From: Nostoc sp. KVJ20
GTDB taxonomy: Bacteria; Cyanobacteriota; Cyanobacteriia; Cyanobacteriales; Nostocaceae
Assembly: GCF_001712795.1 (NCBI RefSeq)
Contig: NZ_KV757671.1
Span: 1-64,000, forward strand
DNA length: 64,000 nucleotides
Reading direction: 5' to 3'
Shown: positions 8,495 to 17,157 of the stretch, piece after piece
Layout: each line of letters starts with the position of its first letter
How positions within the stretch are numbered: the stretch's first letter is position 1
Notes under the pieces: generated by a model
What the model was told of the DNA's origin: nothing
Seen by the model: only the letters and a program-made list of their open reading frames with translations
Database searches by the model: none
Translations under genes and position numbers: made by a program

Positions 8495-9301
8495 CTATTT
8501 AGACGTTGTGGAATTGTCAAGGCGTTGGCGTCGTTTTAAAATAGCACCTGAAACACCAAAAGCTAATATCGCCAAGGTATAAGTCGGTTCGGGAATTGCA
8601 ATAATGCTTAACTTATTAATGGCCAAGCCGTATTGTGGAGCAGAACTACTAAAAACAAGTCGTGAGATGTTTGGAGTGTCGCTACGAATCCCTAAAAACA
8701 CTGCTGAATTATCTAATGCTAGCGACGAAGTACTCAGAACTGAGAAACTACCCAACAGGTTATTGACATTATCAAAAGCGTCAATAAAAGTTTCAACTTC
8801 TAAATTACTAACGTCTACAGCTATCTGAGTACCAGCACCAAAAACAGGCTGGTCAAAACTAATGCTAAAAGGCCCGCCGTTCCCCAAAGTACCAGGATCA
8901 GGAGTCCCAGGAGGAAGAGGAATAAAACCTGTTGGGTCTATACCTCCGAAGAGAATAAAATCTCCTTGGGCGAAATTAGTCCGAATACCAGGAGGAGGTA
9001 AAGTTTGAAAGACAAACGGTGGAGTAACCTGAGGATTATTAGTTGGAGCTATATTTATATCCAACCCTAAACCATCCTGAGATATTGTTGAGAAAGAGTT
9101 CGGTAAAAAAGCAGAAAAATCAGGAGATACAGGATTAAAGACTTTACCTAAACTTAACCAATCTACTTCATCATTACCAGCTAAATCAGTACGCTCATTT
9201 ACTAAAAATGTAGCTGCTTTAGCTGGTAACGGAAGAAAAGTTATTATAGCTGTAATTGCTGGTAAATATTTGACAGTAAACTTAAACAACTGATTGATCA
9301 T
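8495..9301 (-). CDS. PEP-CTERM sorting-signal protein (exported)
   Basis: The 268-residue protein has an N-terminal signal peptide (hydrophobic run ending LPLPAKAATF) and a C-terminal tripartite PEP-CTERM tail: IPEPTYTLAILAFGVSGAILKRRQRL. That is a PEP motif, a membrane span and a basic cluster. Such proteins are thought to be recognised by an exosortase, cleaved near the PEP motif, and delivered to the cell surface or exopolysaccharide. The body is low in Cys, rich in N, S, P and F, and has no recognised enzyme domain. The exosortase is not in the window. A second PEP-CTERM protein lies at 49464-50078. The start ATG 9301 precedes a normal n-region. Confidence 0.85.
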   Translation of the reverse strand: MINQLFKFTVKYLPAITAIITFLPLPAKAATFLVNERTDLAGNDEVDWLSLGKVFNPVSPDFSAFLPNSFSTISQDGLGLDINIAPTNNPQVTPPFVFQTLPPPGIRTNFAQGDFILFGGIDPTGFIPLPPGTPDPGTLGNGGPFSISFDQPVFGAGTQIAVDVSNLEVETFIDAFDNVNNLLGSFSVLSTSSLALDNSAVFLGIRSDTPNISRLVFSSSAPQYGLAINKLSIIAIPEPTYTLAILAFGVSGAILKRRQRLDNSTTSK

Positions 9302-9633
9302 ACAATGACACAGAGCTTACTTTTAAATTAGTTAAAAAAATAATATCATCAAAATGCAAAAAATAAACACTAAAGCAAGGCAATGTAATGCCAATCTTAA
9401 AGAAGATTAAACAATTAGTATGCTTAATGTTTATGTTGCAAAAACTAGTTGATAGCTAGCTGTTAATAGTTGACAATCTAACATCATTTTTGCAACACAG
9501 GTTTAGCCTAGTTAACACACAAGTAATTGTGTATCTACCACGCTCAATTTGTTATTGATCAATTACTAGTCAGTACTTCCATAACAAACTTAAAAAGCTT
9601 TAAATTGTCATTGAGTTATGACTAGTAATAGTT
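9302..9633. other. AT-rich spacer, promoter of the PEP-CTERM gene
   Basis: About 330 AT-rich bases between two leftward genes. It presumably contains the PEP-CTERM gene's promoter near 9302-9400 and the end of the RTX transcript near 9600. Several short A/T-rich inverted stretches are visible, but no convincing terminator, RNA or further gene. Confidence 0.45.
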
Positions 9634-12306
9634 TTAGACTAACTGAATACTCAAATCGGATGAGAGATTTTCAAGGAAGGCGAACTGAGTTCCTTGGAAA
9701 GACAAATTACCGTTAGTATTGTTGTAAGAAAAGTCACTGAGGCTAGTAGTACCAAACCCTGTTTTAGAAACTTGGATTACGTCACTTTGACCAAAATTGT
9801 AATCTTTGATGGTGTCAAGACCGTCCTTGAGGCTGTTGAAGATAAACTTATCTGCACCGAAACCACCGCTAATAACATCATTACCTTCTCCACCAATGAT
9901 GGAGTCATTACCAAAGCCAGCGGAGATAGTGTCATTACCATCTTTACCTTCTAACCGGTTATTTTGGCTATCGCCAGTAATGCTGTCACTTGCATTTGTA
10001 CCAATGAGATTATCAAAGTTGAGTACATTAAATGTTATTGTCCCTAGACTAGGAACGTTAAGAGCAGAGATAGTTTGCTCCTGTAGGTTAGCGATGACAG
10101 ATACCCCAGCAAGAGATTGGGAGGAATCTATGGTGTTATTGGCAACACTAGCATCAGCAATAACCGTTTCTACTTTCAAAACTTGGTCTGTTCCAAATCC
10201 ACCAGCTTTGGTAATTGTCCCTACACCTGATAGGGTGATGGTTCTACCCAGTCTGCTGTAGTCTGCGGTATCCGTACCATCTCCACCATCAATGCTGTCA
10301 TTGCCTCGACTGCCCTTGAAGGTATCATCGCCTGCACCACCGAACAATGTGTCATTGCCCAGTCCACCATCAATCAGGTCATTGCCACCCCTACCATCAA
10401 TCAGGTCATTACCAGCAAGACCGGTTAATTGGTTATTTTGGCTATCGCCCTTCAGGGTGTCATTGTTAATTGTGCCGATGACATTGACAAAGTTGACTAC
10501 ATTAAATGTTAATGTTCCTAAATTAGGAACATTGAGGGCAGAGATAGTTTGGGCTTGTAGGTCAGCATCGGCAGGTACTCCAGACAAAGATTGAGATGCA
10601 TCTATAGTGTTGTTGGCAACACTGGCATCAGCAATCACCCTTTCTACTTGAAAAACTGTGTCTGTTCCAAAACCACCAGCTTTTTCAACTGTCCCTACAC
10701 CTGACAAGGTGATACGTCTACCTAAGCTGCTGTAGTCTACAGTATCAAAGCCCTTTCCACCATTGATGCTGTCGTTACCTCGACTGCCCTTAAATGTGTC
10801 ATTACCAGCAAGACCAGTTAATTTATTACTTTGGCTATCACCAGCAATGAAGTCACTTTCATTTGTACCAATGACATCATCAAAGTTGACTACAGTAAAT
10901 GGCAATGTCCCCAGACCAGGAACGTTATTGGCTGTCAAAGTTTGGCTTTGTAGATTAGCCGTGATCGATACACCAGCTAAAGATGCGGAAGCATCTATGG
11001 TGTTGTTAGCAACACTAGCATCAGCAATAATCTTTTCTACTTGAGATAGAGTGTCTTGACCCAATCCGCCAGCTTTTTTAACTGTCCCTACTTCTGAGAG
11101 AGTAATGGTTTGACCCAGCTTGCTGTAGTCTACGGTATCTGTACCAACTCCACCATTAATGCTGTCGTTACCCTGACTACCCTTAATGGTGTCATTACCT
11201 GCACCACCTAACAAGGTGTCACGGCCTTGTCCACCATCAATCAGGTCGTTGCCACCTCTACCATCAATCAAGTCATTACCAGCAAGACCAGTTAATTGGT
11301 TATTTTGGCTATCGCCTTTCAGGGTGTCATTGTTAATTGTGCCGATGACATTATCAAAGTTGACTACATTAAATGTTAATGTTCCCAAACCAGGAACGTT
11401 AAGGGCAGAGATAGTTTGGGCTTGTAGGTCAGCATTGGCAGCTACACCAGCTAAAGATGCGGAAGCATCTATAGTGTTGTTGGCAACGCTAGCATCAGCA
11501 ATTACCTTTTCTACTTGAAAAAGTTCGTCTTTACCTAATCCATCAGCTTTGGTAACTGTCCCTACGCCTGAGAGAGTAATGGTTTTACCTAATTTGCTGT
11601 AGTCTGCGGTATCCGTACCATCTCCACCATTAATGCTGTCGTTGCCTTGACCACCTTTAAAGGTGTCATCACCTGCACCACCAAACAATGTGTCATTGCC
11701 CAGTCCACCATCAATGCTGTCATTGCCACCTCTACCATCAATCAGGTCATTACCAGCAAGACCAGTTAATTGGTTATTTTGGCTATCGCCCTTCAGGGTG
11801 TCATTGTTAATTGTGCCGATGACATTATCAAAGTTGACTACATTAAATGTTAATGTTCCTAAGCCAGGAACATTGAGGGCAGAGATAGTTTGGGCTTGTA
11901 GGTCAGCATCGGCAGGTACTCCAGACAAAGATTGAGATGCATCTATAGTGTTGTTGGCAACAGTGACATCTGCAATTACTTTTTCTACTTGAAAGAGTTG
12001 GTCTTTTCCAAAACCACCAGCTTTTTCAACTGTCCCTACACCTGACAAGGTGATACGTCTACCTAAGCTACTGTAGTCTGCGGTATCCTCACCATCTGCG
12101 CCATTAATGCTGTCGTCACCTCGACTGCCCTTAAATGTGTCATTACCGCCATTCCCAGCCAACGTGTCATTACCATCACCACCATCAATGAGGTCATTTC
12201 CCAGACCACCAGAGATATTGTCATCGCCTCCACGACCAGAAATTTGATCGTCACCACTAGTACCCACCAAAAAGTCATTGTTAGGAGTACCAACAATAAT
12301 GGACAT
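9634..12306 (-). CDS. RTX (hemolysin-type) calcium-binding repeat protein with five long internal repeats
   Basis: The 890-residue protein is built of nonapeptide RTX repeats (GGxGxDxL/I type, such as GGDGNDTLAGNGGNDTF) that bind Ca2+ and fold as parallel beta-rolls outside the cell. These alternate with five copies of a conserved ~90-residue non-RTX block (LGRRITLSGVGTV, VEKVIADASVANNTID, LNVPGLGTLTFNVVNFDNVIGT). The whole repeat is ~165 residues. The third unit lacks most of the RTX run between the blocks. There is no N-terminal signal peptide, and the C-terminus (GADKFIFNSLKDGLDTIKDY...) is of the type that carries a type I secretion signal. The role is probably extracellular or adhesive; no enzymatic domain is seen. 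No secretion genes are adjacent. The start is ATG 12306. Confidence 0.9.
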   Translation of the reverse strand: MSIIVGTPNNDFLVGTSGDDQISGRGGDDNISGGLGNDLIDGGDGNDTLAGNGGNDTFKGSRGDDSINGADGEDTADYSSLGRRITLSGVGTVEKAGGFGKDQLFQVEKVIADVTVANNTIDASQSLSGVPADADLQAQTISALNVPGLGTLTFNVVNFDNVIGTINNDTLKGDSQNNQLTGLAGNDLIDGRGGNDSIDGGLGNDTLFGGAGDDTFKGGQGNDSINGGDGTDTADYSKLGKTITLSGVGTVTKADGLGKDELFQVEKVIADASVANNTIDASASLAGVAANADLQAQTISALNVPGLGTLTFNVVNFDNVIGTINNDTLKGDSQNNQLTGLAGNDLIDGRGGNDLIDGGQGRDTLLGGAGNDTIKGSQGNDSINGGVGTDTVDYSKLGQTITLSEVGTVKKAGGLGQDTLSQVEKIIADASVANNTIDASASLAGVSITANLQSQTLTANNVPGLGTLPFTVVNFDDVIGTNESDFIAGDSQSNKLTGLAGNDTFKGSRGNDSINGGKGFDTVDYSSLGRRITLSGVGTVEKAGGFGTDTVFQVERVIADASVANNTIDASQSLSGVPADADLQAQTISALNVPNLGTLTFNVVNFVNVIGTINNDTLKGDSQNNQLTGLAGNDLIDGRGGNDLIDGGLGNDTLFGGAGDDTFKGSRGNDSIDGGDGTDTADYSRLGRTITLSGVGTITKAGGFGTDQVLKVETVIADASVANNTIDSSQSLAGVSVIANLQEQTISALNVPSLGTITFNVLNFDNLIGTNASDSITGDSQNNRLEGKDGNDTISAGFGNDSIIGGEGNDVISGGFGADKFIFNSLKDGLDTIKDYNFGQSDVIQVSKTGFGTTSLSDFSYNNTNGNLSFQGTQFAFLENLSSDLSIQLV

Positions 12307-12657
12307 AATATATAACCTTTATAGTTTTGCAAATCAAGCTTGCCTGAGCAATGTAATACTCGCATATTACATTCACTGGAATTATGAATTTATGATGAAA
12401 TATACTTCAACATAAGTAATGGTCTTTTATATATCTGGCGAGAGAAAAATAGTCTTGTTTACGAAAATTATTGAAATTTGTTCAAGGGACTAAAAATGCG
12501 GGTATTCTGTGGCGGAAATTTTAGAAAAAAAATGAAATATAAGACTTATACACTACAAATTCATTGTGATTTGAAGTAAAGAGAATAGGTTGAGGTTGTT
12601 TTACTTTTTTAAAGTATTCATTAATAGTAAATAGACCATCAATACTTTTCGGTTGAA

Positions 12658-12785
12658 GAAGAATTCAGAAGTCAGAATTCAGGAGTCAGAATAAAGACGC
12701 TCGCGAACTCGCTAACGCTGCGAAGCACCGCCAGTCATACAGAATACCCAACTGAATTCTGACGACTGATGCCTTTATTCTGTTC
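12658..12785. mobile_element. Fold-back repeat element with GAATTCAG/AGTCAGAATTC ends, copy 1
   Basis: The element begins GAATTCAGAAGTCAGAATTC and ends with the roughly complementary CTGAATTCTGACGACTGATG. The middle is a GC-richer stretch containing GCTAACGCTGCGAAGC. A related element with the same ends but a different middle lies at 15318-15497. The inverted ends and two copies suggest a small non-autonomous mobile repeat. Confidence 0.6.
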
Positions 12786-13087
12786 GATAAACCCAAGAAT
12801 CTCTCTTTTCGTTTGGGGAAAGGTTAATGGGCTTGCGGGTAAAGGTAAATTTAAACCCTTTACCTTTCACTTTTCTCCTTTAATCGAAAAGTATTAACTC
12901 ATCCCCCTGCTTGGAGCCGAAGGATTTCGAGTCATTAGTCATTAGCACCAATGACTAATGACTAAATCGGCGGGCGGCTATCCCTCCCACCCATCGTTCG
13001 CGCAGCGTCTCTAAGAGTTGGGATGGATAGCCGATTTTGGTTGAATAGACCATGCTGTAGGGGCACAGCAATATTTATAAGGCTGTA

Positions 13088-13130
13088 GTAAGATTTATTA
13101 CTATTTTTACATAATTATACGTATTAATGT
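13088..13130 (+). promoter_or_regulatory. NtcA-type promoter (GTA-N8-TAC plus -10)
   Basis: GTA at 13088-13090 and TAC at 13099-13101 are separated by exactly 8 bases, the consensus for the nitrogen regulator NtcA. A -10 element of form TA-N3-T (TAATGT, 13125-13130) follows 23 bases downstream, inside the 20-24 base range of class II NtcA-activated promoters. It points to the two-gene unit beginning at 13310. Confidence 0.55.
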
Positions 13131-13309
13131 AACGTTCACACTTAGATCAAAATTGCCTAGCTTTCAGCCTAGTTTGCATAACTTCGAAGACATTACCGCA
13201 AATGCGCTGATATTTTAATTTCCCTTCTTCATAAATTCCGCAAAAACACCGTTACGCTATTTGTCCTTGTGATCAAAACTGAGAGCATCCAGTTTATGAG
13301 GGCGTGTTT

Positions 13310-13543
13310 ATGACCAACCCTGTAAAGACGGTTATCCAAGTCAATCTGGAGATGGCTCTAGAAGTAGCTCAAGAATTGGAGCAAGCTCCATACACTCAAC
13401 TCAGTACTTATTGTTTGGAGATTTTACGGGAGATAGGATGTCCTGGTACTGAACTCCCAGTTAACTTACAAACTCGCGATCAGCAGCTAAACTTTATCAC
13501 AGGCTTTGCATCTTATGCTTTTGGGGAGGTACAAAGTGTATAA
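13310..13543 (+). CDS. Small conserved-type protein of unknown function, first of an overlapping pair
   Basis: The predicted protein (77 residues from ATG 13310) is acidic and helical with no membrane span: MTNPVKTVIQ, then a VNLEMALEVAQELEQAP helix and LSTYCLEILREIGCPG. I do not recognise a family. ATG 13310 is preferred over the in-frame GTG two codons upstream because TGAGGG lies 7-8 bases before it. The stop codon overlaps the start of the next gene by 8 bases, so the two are probably translationally coupled. An NtcA-like promoter ~180 bases upstream suggests expression under nitrogen limitation, which is an inference. Confidence 0.6.
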   Translation: MTNPVKTVIQVNLEMALEVAQELEQAPYTQLSTYCLEILREIGCPGTELPVNLQTRDQQLNFITGFASYAFGEVQSV

Positions 13544-13817
13544 AGCATTAATTGATGATATATTTTATGATTCGGAAGGGACAGAAGAAACTACTTTTCC
13601 GGCCACAGATGAAGATTTATTAATTTTAACAGAAAAATTTTTAGGGTTTGAAATTCCCTCAAAGGTTTTCTTGCAAGCTATAGCCATTGCCGATTACGAC
13701 GGTGCAGCTGCTTTTCGTTACGTTGATAATTATTTGACTACTCTCAAAAATAAAAAGAAGCGTAAGCAGAAGAAATTACTTGTGTTAGGTTATTCGACTA
13801 GATTTGACAATAATTGA
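13536..13817 (+). CDS. Small protein of unknown function, second of the coupled pair
   Basis: Taking GTG 13536 as start gives 93 residues. It is preceded by the strong ribosome site GGGGAGGT at 13523-13530, and the start overlaps the upstream gene by 8 bases. A longer frame from 13506 would have no such site. The protein is acidic in its first two thirds (DDIFYDSEGTEET, TDEDLLILTEKFLGFEIPS) and very basic at the end (KNKKKRKQKKL), with no membrane span. No family is recognised. The polar, two-faced charge pattern and tight coupling suggest it acts with the upstream product. Confidence 0.6.
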   Translation: MYKALIDDIFYDSEGTEETTFPATDEDLLILTEKFLGFEIPSKVFLQAIAIADYDGAAAFRYVDNYLTTLKNKKKRKQKKLLVLGYSTRFDNN

Positions 13818-13878
13818 TGTGTTTGTTTACAAGCCAACTAACAACCAATACGATTTAGATAAGATAATTTGCACGCTC

Positions 13879-13912
13879 GATGTAGAGACGTTGCACTACA
13901 ACGTCTCTACAG
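13879..13912. repeat. Palindrome TGTAGAGACGT...ACGTCTCTACA
   Basis: The perfect 11-base inverted repeat TGTAGAGACGT / ACGTCTCTACA encloses a 9-base loop. A relative, GTAGAGACGCGAT / ATCGCGTCTTTAC, lies at about 59503-59532. It is probably a dispersed cyanobacterial repeat and may double as the transcript end for the small gene pair. Confidence 0.7.
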
Positions 13913-14021
13913 ATATTTATCCCACACCGATAAAATAAAACAACGAGATTTTATCTAAAGTTAGTGGTGGGATCTTAATTAGACCAAACATTTTTATGTA
14001 TGTGCTAATTATGAATTAGTA

Positions 14022-15239
14022 TTACTCTCTCCCAAGACAAACTTGTTCATAACTTTTACCAGCAATATCCCAAGTGAATTCTGTTTCTACCAGTTGTCTG
14101 CCGTTGTGAGACAATTTTGAACGCAGAGGTGGATGCTCAAAGAGTTGACTAATAGCGGTGACGTATTCTGCCGGTTTATTTGCTCGTAATGCTCGTAATG
14201 GATGACTAGCACTATCTACGGCTAATCCTTCTAAACCGCGATCGCTAGCTACTACAGGGATACCAGCTGCCATTGCCTCTAAAGTTTTATTTTTAATGCC
14301 AAACCCAGTCCGCATAGATACAACACAGATGGTGGCTTGATGTAAATATTCTGCCATCGAAGGTACACGCCCAAGCACATTAATCCCTGGCTTTTTATTA
14401 AGTGCTAAAACTTCTGGCACTGGATAAGAACCGACAATATCGAAAGTTGTATCAGGATACAATTTTTGGATTTCTGGTAAGACTTCGTTGCTGAAAAAGC
14501 AGACAGCATCAATGTTTGCTAAATTGTCCATTGCACCGATAAAAATTAAGCGATGTCCGCCGGGATCTTTGGTGCGCTTGGGGAAAGAAACTAAATCTAC
14601 GCCATTGGGAATAACTGTAATCTCACTATTGGGGTTAAATTCTTGTAGTTGAATTTTATCTTCTTCTGTTGTCGCGACAATTGCCGAAAATTTAGCACAG
14701 TAGTTTTGCTCATAACGACGCAAAAGTGGCAGATTAATTTTGTCTCGGAGGGAATTTTCAGAAATGCCGGTTGCTAGTTGGTTACGACAAGTAGCGTAAA
14801 CAGAACTATGAACATTAACTATAGTTTTTAGCTGTTTCTGAAAATGTGGCTGGACATAAATTTCATTGACGCTATGTTCGCAGGTAATCACATCACATTT
14901 CCCCACTTCCACCCAGTTATTAACCCAGGTTTGCATCTCAGCTGAGTAGCGATTGAGTACGCTTGGCGGTGTTCCCTGTTGCAAAAATCTACCAAATCGT
15001 TGTATTTTCTGGAATATTCCGGTGGTTTGAGAATCTGGCGGGCGTTCAAAAATGGCTAGATGATCCACACAATCGCGTAGTCCTGCTATTTCTGCGTCTG
15101 TAACATCCCCCTCGCGTTGAGTCGCGAGGGTAACATTATGGTTTTGACTCAAGTACTTAAGTAAATTAAATGTCCTGACTTGGGTTCCCCCGCGCGTTGG
15201 TGGGTAGGGAAAGGTGGAAGATAGCATTAAAATGTTCAT
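14022..15239 (-). CDS. GT-B fold glycosyltransferase (group 1 / family 4 type)
   Basis: The 405-residue protein has two Rossmann-like halves. The N-terminal one opens with MNILMLSSTFPYPPTRGGTQVR, the usual acceptor-side loop. The C-terminal one has the nucleotide-sugar site: VIPNGVDLVSFPKR, LIFIGAMDN, NVLGRVPSMAEYL and the E-x7-E type region GFGIKNKTLEAMAAGIPVVAS. It should transfer a sugar from an activated donor to a cell-surface polysaccharide or lipid. It resembles the sugar transferases often linked to PEP-CTERM/exosortase systems, and two PEP-CTERM genes lie in the window, but that link is only suggestive. No polysaccharide operon surrounds it. The start is ATG 15239. Confidence 0.85.
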   Translation of the reverse strand: MNILMLSSTFPYPPTRGGTQVRTFNLLKYLSQNHNVTLATQREGDVTDAEIAGLRDCVDHLAIFERPPDSQTTGIFQKIQRFGRFLQQGTPPSVLNRYSAEMQTWVNNWVEVGKCDVITCEHSVNEIYVQPHFQKQLKTIVNVHSSVYATCRNQLATGISENSLRDKINLPLLRRYEQNYCAKFSAIVATTEEDKIQLQEFNPNSEITVIPNGVDLVSFPKRTKDPGGHRLIFIGAMDNLANIDAVCFFSNEVLPEIQKLYPDTTFDIVGSYPVPEVLALNKKPGINVLGRVPSMAEYLHQATICVVSMRTGFGIKNKTLEAMAAGIPVVASDRGLEGLAVDSASHPLRALRANKPAEYVTAISQLFEHPPLRSKLSHNGRQLVETEFTWDIAGKSYEQVCLGRE

Positions 15240-15317
15240 ACAAGTGATGAATCAAATGTGATATGTACACCATGACCTCATTAGAGGCTGTATGTCATCA
15301 TTTGATTTATTAAAAAG

Positions 15318-15497
15318 AATTCGGGAGTCAGAATTCAGGAGCAAAGCCGAGAATCAAGACGCTCCAGGATGAGCTAACGCTACGCTATCGTGGACTCGCT
15401 TGCCGCCGGCGCTATCCACCACTCGTACAAAATTCATTCTGTTAGCGGATAGCTAAGGTTTAGCCCATTCTGACTCCTGACCCATGAATTCTGTTCC
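15318..15497. mobile_element. Fold-back repeat element with GAATTC ends, copy 2
   Basis: The ends GAATTCGGGAGTCAGAATTC and CATTCTGACTCCTGACCCAT plus GAATTC are inverted to one another. The middle carries further GC-rich inverted stretches (GCTATCCACC, GCGGATAGC). It is the longer relative of the element at 12658 and sits between the divergent glycosyltransferase and hemD genes. Confidence 0.6.
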
Positions 15498-15506
15498 GGT
15501 AAACAA

Positions 15507-16346
15507 ATGCACACCCAATCAAGAGAAATTAACCTGCTGACTCCATCTAGAGAGTTACCTCTATATGGGAAGAGAATTTTAGTAACAGCGCCGAGAAATT
15601 ATGCTTATAGGTTGTCTGAACAAATCATCAAGAAAGGTGGTTTACCTGTTTTCATGCCTACTATCGAAACCTGCTATTTATCAAACTACACTGAGTTAGA
15701 TGCTGCTTTAGATCACATAGACGAATTTGATTGGATTGTCTTCACCAGTAGAAATGGGATCGCTGCATTTTTTCATCGGATGAATGATTTAGATATTCCT
15801 ATCTCTGTGGTACAAAAATGTCACTTATGTGCTTTAGGAAAAGATGCAGAAAGCTTATTGTCTTTTTGTGGCAAGGTGGATTTAATTCCAGCAGAATCTA
15901 GCCCAGCCGGAATTGTGGCTGAATTAGCAAAACTTCCGCAAGTTCAAGATAAAAAAGTGCTGATACCTGCTCCAGAAGTGGTTGGTTTGCCTGAACCTGA
16001 TGTTGTACCCAATTTAATTACGGATTTGCAGAGATTGGGTATAGAAGTAACTTGTGTCCCTACCTATATCACGCAGGGTTTAAACAAAAGTATTTACGGT
16101 ATTGAATTAAACCTGATGCGTCAAGGAGTTATTGATGTAATTGCCTTTAGTAGCACAGCGGAAATAGAAAGCTTTTTGACAATGGTCAATTCGCCAAGCG
16201 ATTATGAACGTTGCATTATTGCATGTTTCGGCCCTTATACAACTGCTAATGCGCGAAAGTTGGGTATGAATGTCTCTATCGTGTCTAGAGATTATAGTTC
16301 ATTTGAGGGATTTGCTGAAGCGATGTCTACGACGAGCTACGCCTAA
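15507..16346 (+). CDS. hemD: Uroporphyrinogen-III synthase (HemD family)
   Basis: The 279-residue, two-lobed alpha/beta protein matches HemD, which cyclises hydroxymethylbilane and inverts ring D, giving the precursor of chlorophyll, haem, bilins and cobalamin. Seen features are a start of lobe one LYGKRILVTAPRNYAYRLSEQI, the WIVFTSRNGIAAFF block, the lobe-two VLIPAPEVV region, VTCVPTYITQ, the IAFSSTAEIESFL block and a closing CFGPYTTANARKLG. HemD is poorly conserved in sequence, so the call rests on order of motifs and length. It is cytosolic and monocistronic. A ~35-residue N-terminal extension before LYGKRIL is variable; the start could be further in. Confidence 0.8.
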   Translation: MHTQSREINLLTPSRELPLYGKRILVTAPRNYAYRLSEQIIKKGGLPVFMPTIETCYLSNYTELDAALDHIDEFDWIVFTSRNGIAAFFHRMNDLDIPISVVQKCHLCALGKDAESLLSFCGKVDLIPAESSPAGIVAELAKLPQVQDKKVLIPAPEVVGLPEPDVVPNLITDLQRLGIEVTCVPTYITQGLNKSIYGIELNLMRQGVIDVIAFSSTAEIESFLTMVNSPSDYERCIIACFGPYTTANARKLGMNVSIVSRDYSSFEGFAEAMSTTSYA

Positions 16347-16513
16347 GTAGCATTTTTCCCTCTGTGATTTTGATGTGGGGCTTTTGGTATACATCAACTA
16401 CCCCTACTAACCGTTTGAGAATCTAAAACAGTCAACCATAATCAACTCTAGACTAGCAGCACATAAACCCGTAGTATCGAAAATGGAGTTTATATTGAGT
16501 TAGGACTTTTTAC

Positions 16514-16813
16514 ATGGCAACTTACAAAGTTACATTACGTACCCCAGACGGCGAAAAAGTAATTGACGTCCCTGAAGATGAATACATTCTAGAGATCGCT
16601 AACGAGGAATATGAGCTAGACTTGCCCTATTCCTGTAATGCTGGTTCTTGTTCTACCTGCACAGGTAAGCTGATTTCAGGTGAAATTGACCAAGATGATC
16701 AGAACTTCTTAGACAACGATCAAATTGACGCAGGATGGGTTCTCACCTGCGTGGCCAAGCCCCTTTCTGATTGTGTAATCGAAACCCATCAAGAGGAAGC
16801 GCTTAACGCTTAA
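16514..16813 (+). CDS. petF: Plant-type [2Fe-2S] ferredoxin
   Basis: The 99-residue acidic protein has the vegetative ferredoxin signature: MATYKVTLRTPDGEK, then PYSCNAGSCSTCTGKL with C-x4-C-x2-C, a fourth ligand in VLTCVAKP, and a C-terminal HQEEALNA. It carries electrons from photosystem I to FNR, nitrite reductase, glutamate synthase and thioredoxin reductase. CNAGSC replaces the more usual CRAGAC, so it may be a second isoform rather than the main PetF. It is monocistronic with a strong terminator ~280 bases downstream. ATG 16514 gives the family N-terminus. Confidence 0.93.
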   Translation: MATYKVTLRTPDGEKVIDVPEDEYILEIANEEYELDLPYSCNAGSCSTCTGKLISGEIDQDDQNFLDNDQIDAGWVLTCVAKPLSDCVIETHQEEALNA

Positions 16814-17089
16814 CTAGTGGATTTAATCAAGAGCAAGTTTTGTAGGAAAGGCAGAATGAGTGGTGGCTACTCTGCGGTTTTTCCAAAAAGAGTACCACCC
16901 TTAGCGCAGCATCTCGTAGAGAAGCAGACGCATCAAAAAGCATCATAACTGCCGTTGTGTTAGTGATGAATTTCCGTAAGACATCTAAAATCTGAGGTAG
17001 TGCCGTACTGTCGGCGATCACACACCTTACTTGATTTAAAATTTTGCGCTTTCCTAAAAAATCTCTATAGGCTAAGTGATTCACACTAG

Positions 17090-17121
17090 AAAGCGCTCTC
17101 CAAAAGGGGAGCGCTTTTTAT
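17090..17121 (+). terminator. Rho-independent terminator
   Basis: The hairpin AAGCGCTCTCC / GGGGAGCGCTT has a 3-4 base A-rich loop and is followed by TTTTTATTT. It ends transcripts reading rightward from the ferredoxin gene, and lies just before the end of the convergent giant kinase gene. Confidence 0.85.
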
Positions 17122-17157
17122 TTAGTTTATATAGTGCTTCTCAGTTGAGTCCAATTA

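Larger units (their letters stand above)
12307..13309. other. 1-kb intergenic region with a fold-back element, heptamers and a nitrogen-type promoter
   Basis: From left to right it holds AT-rich DNA likely to be the RTX promoter (12307-12650), a GAATTC-ended fold-back element (~12658-12785), an AATGACT/AGTCATT heptamer pair flanking a short spacer (~12930-12965), a GGCGGGCGGCTATCC...GGATAGCCG inverted region (12967-13035), and an NtcA-like promoter (13088-13130). No protein-like frame was found. Confidence 0.6.

Noticed and set aside
9694..11935. A series of forward frames of 86-151 codons antisense to the RTX gene
   Set aside because: They repeat with the same period as the RTX modules and are rich in P, S, L and V, as expected from the reverse complement of GGxGxD-coding repeats.
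16827..17084. Leftward 85-codon frame between ferredoxin and its terminator
   Set aside because: No ribosome site, no recognised motif; part of its sequence (DASASLRDAALRV) is typical of dispersed repeat DNA read in a frame.
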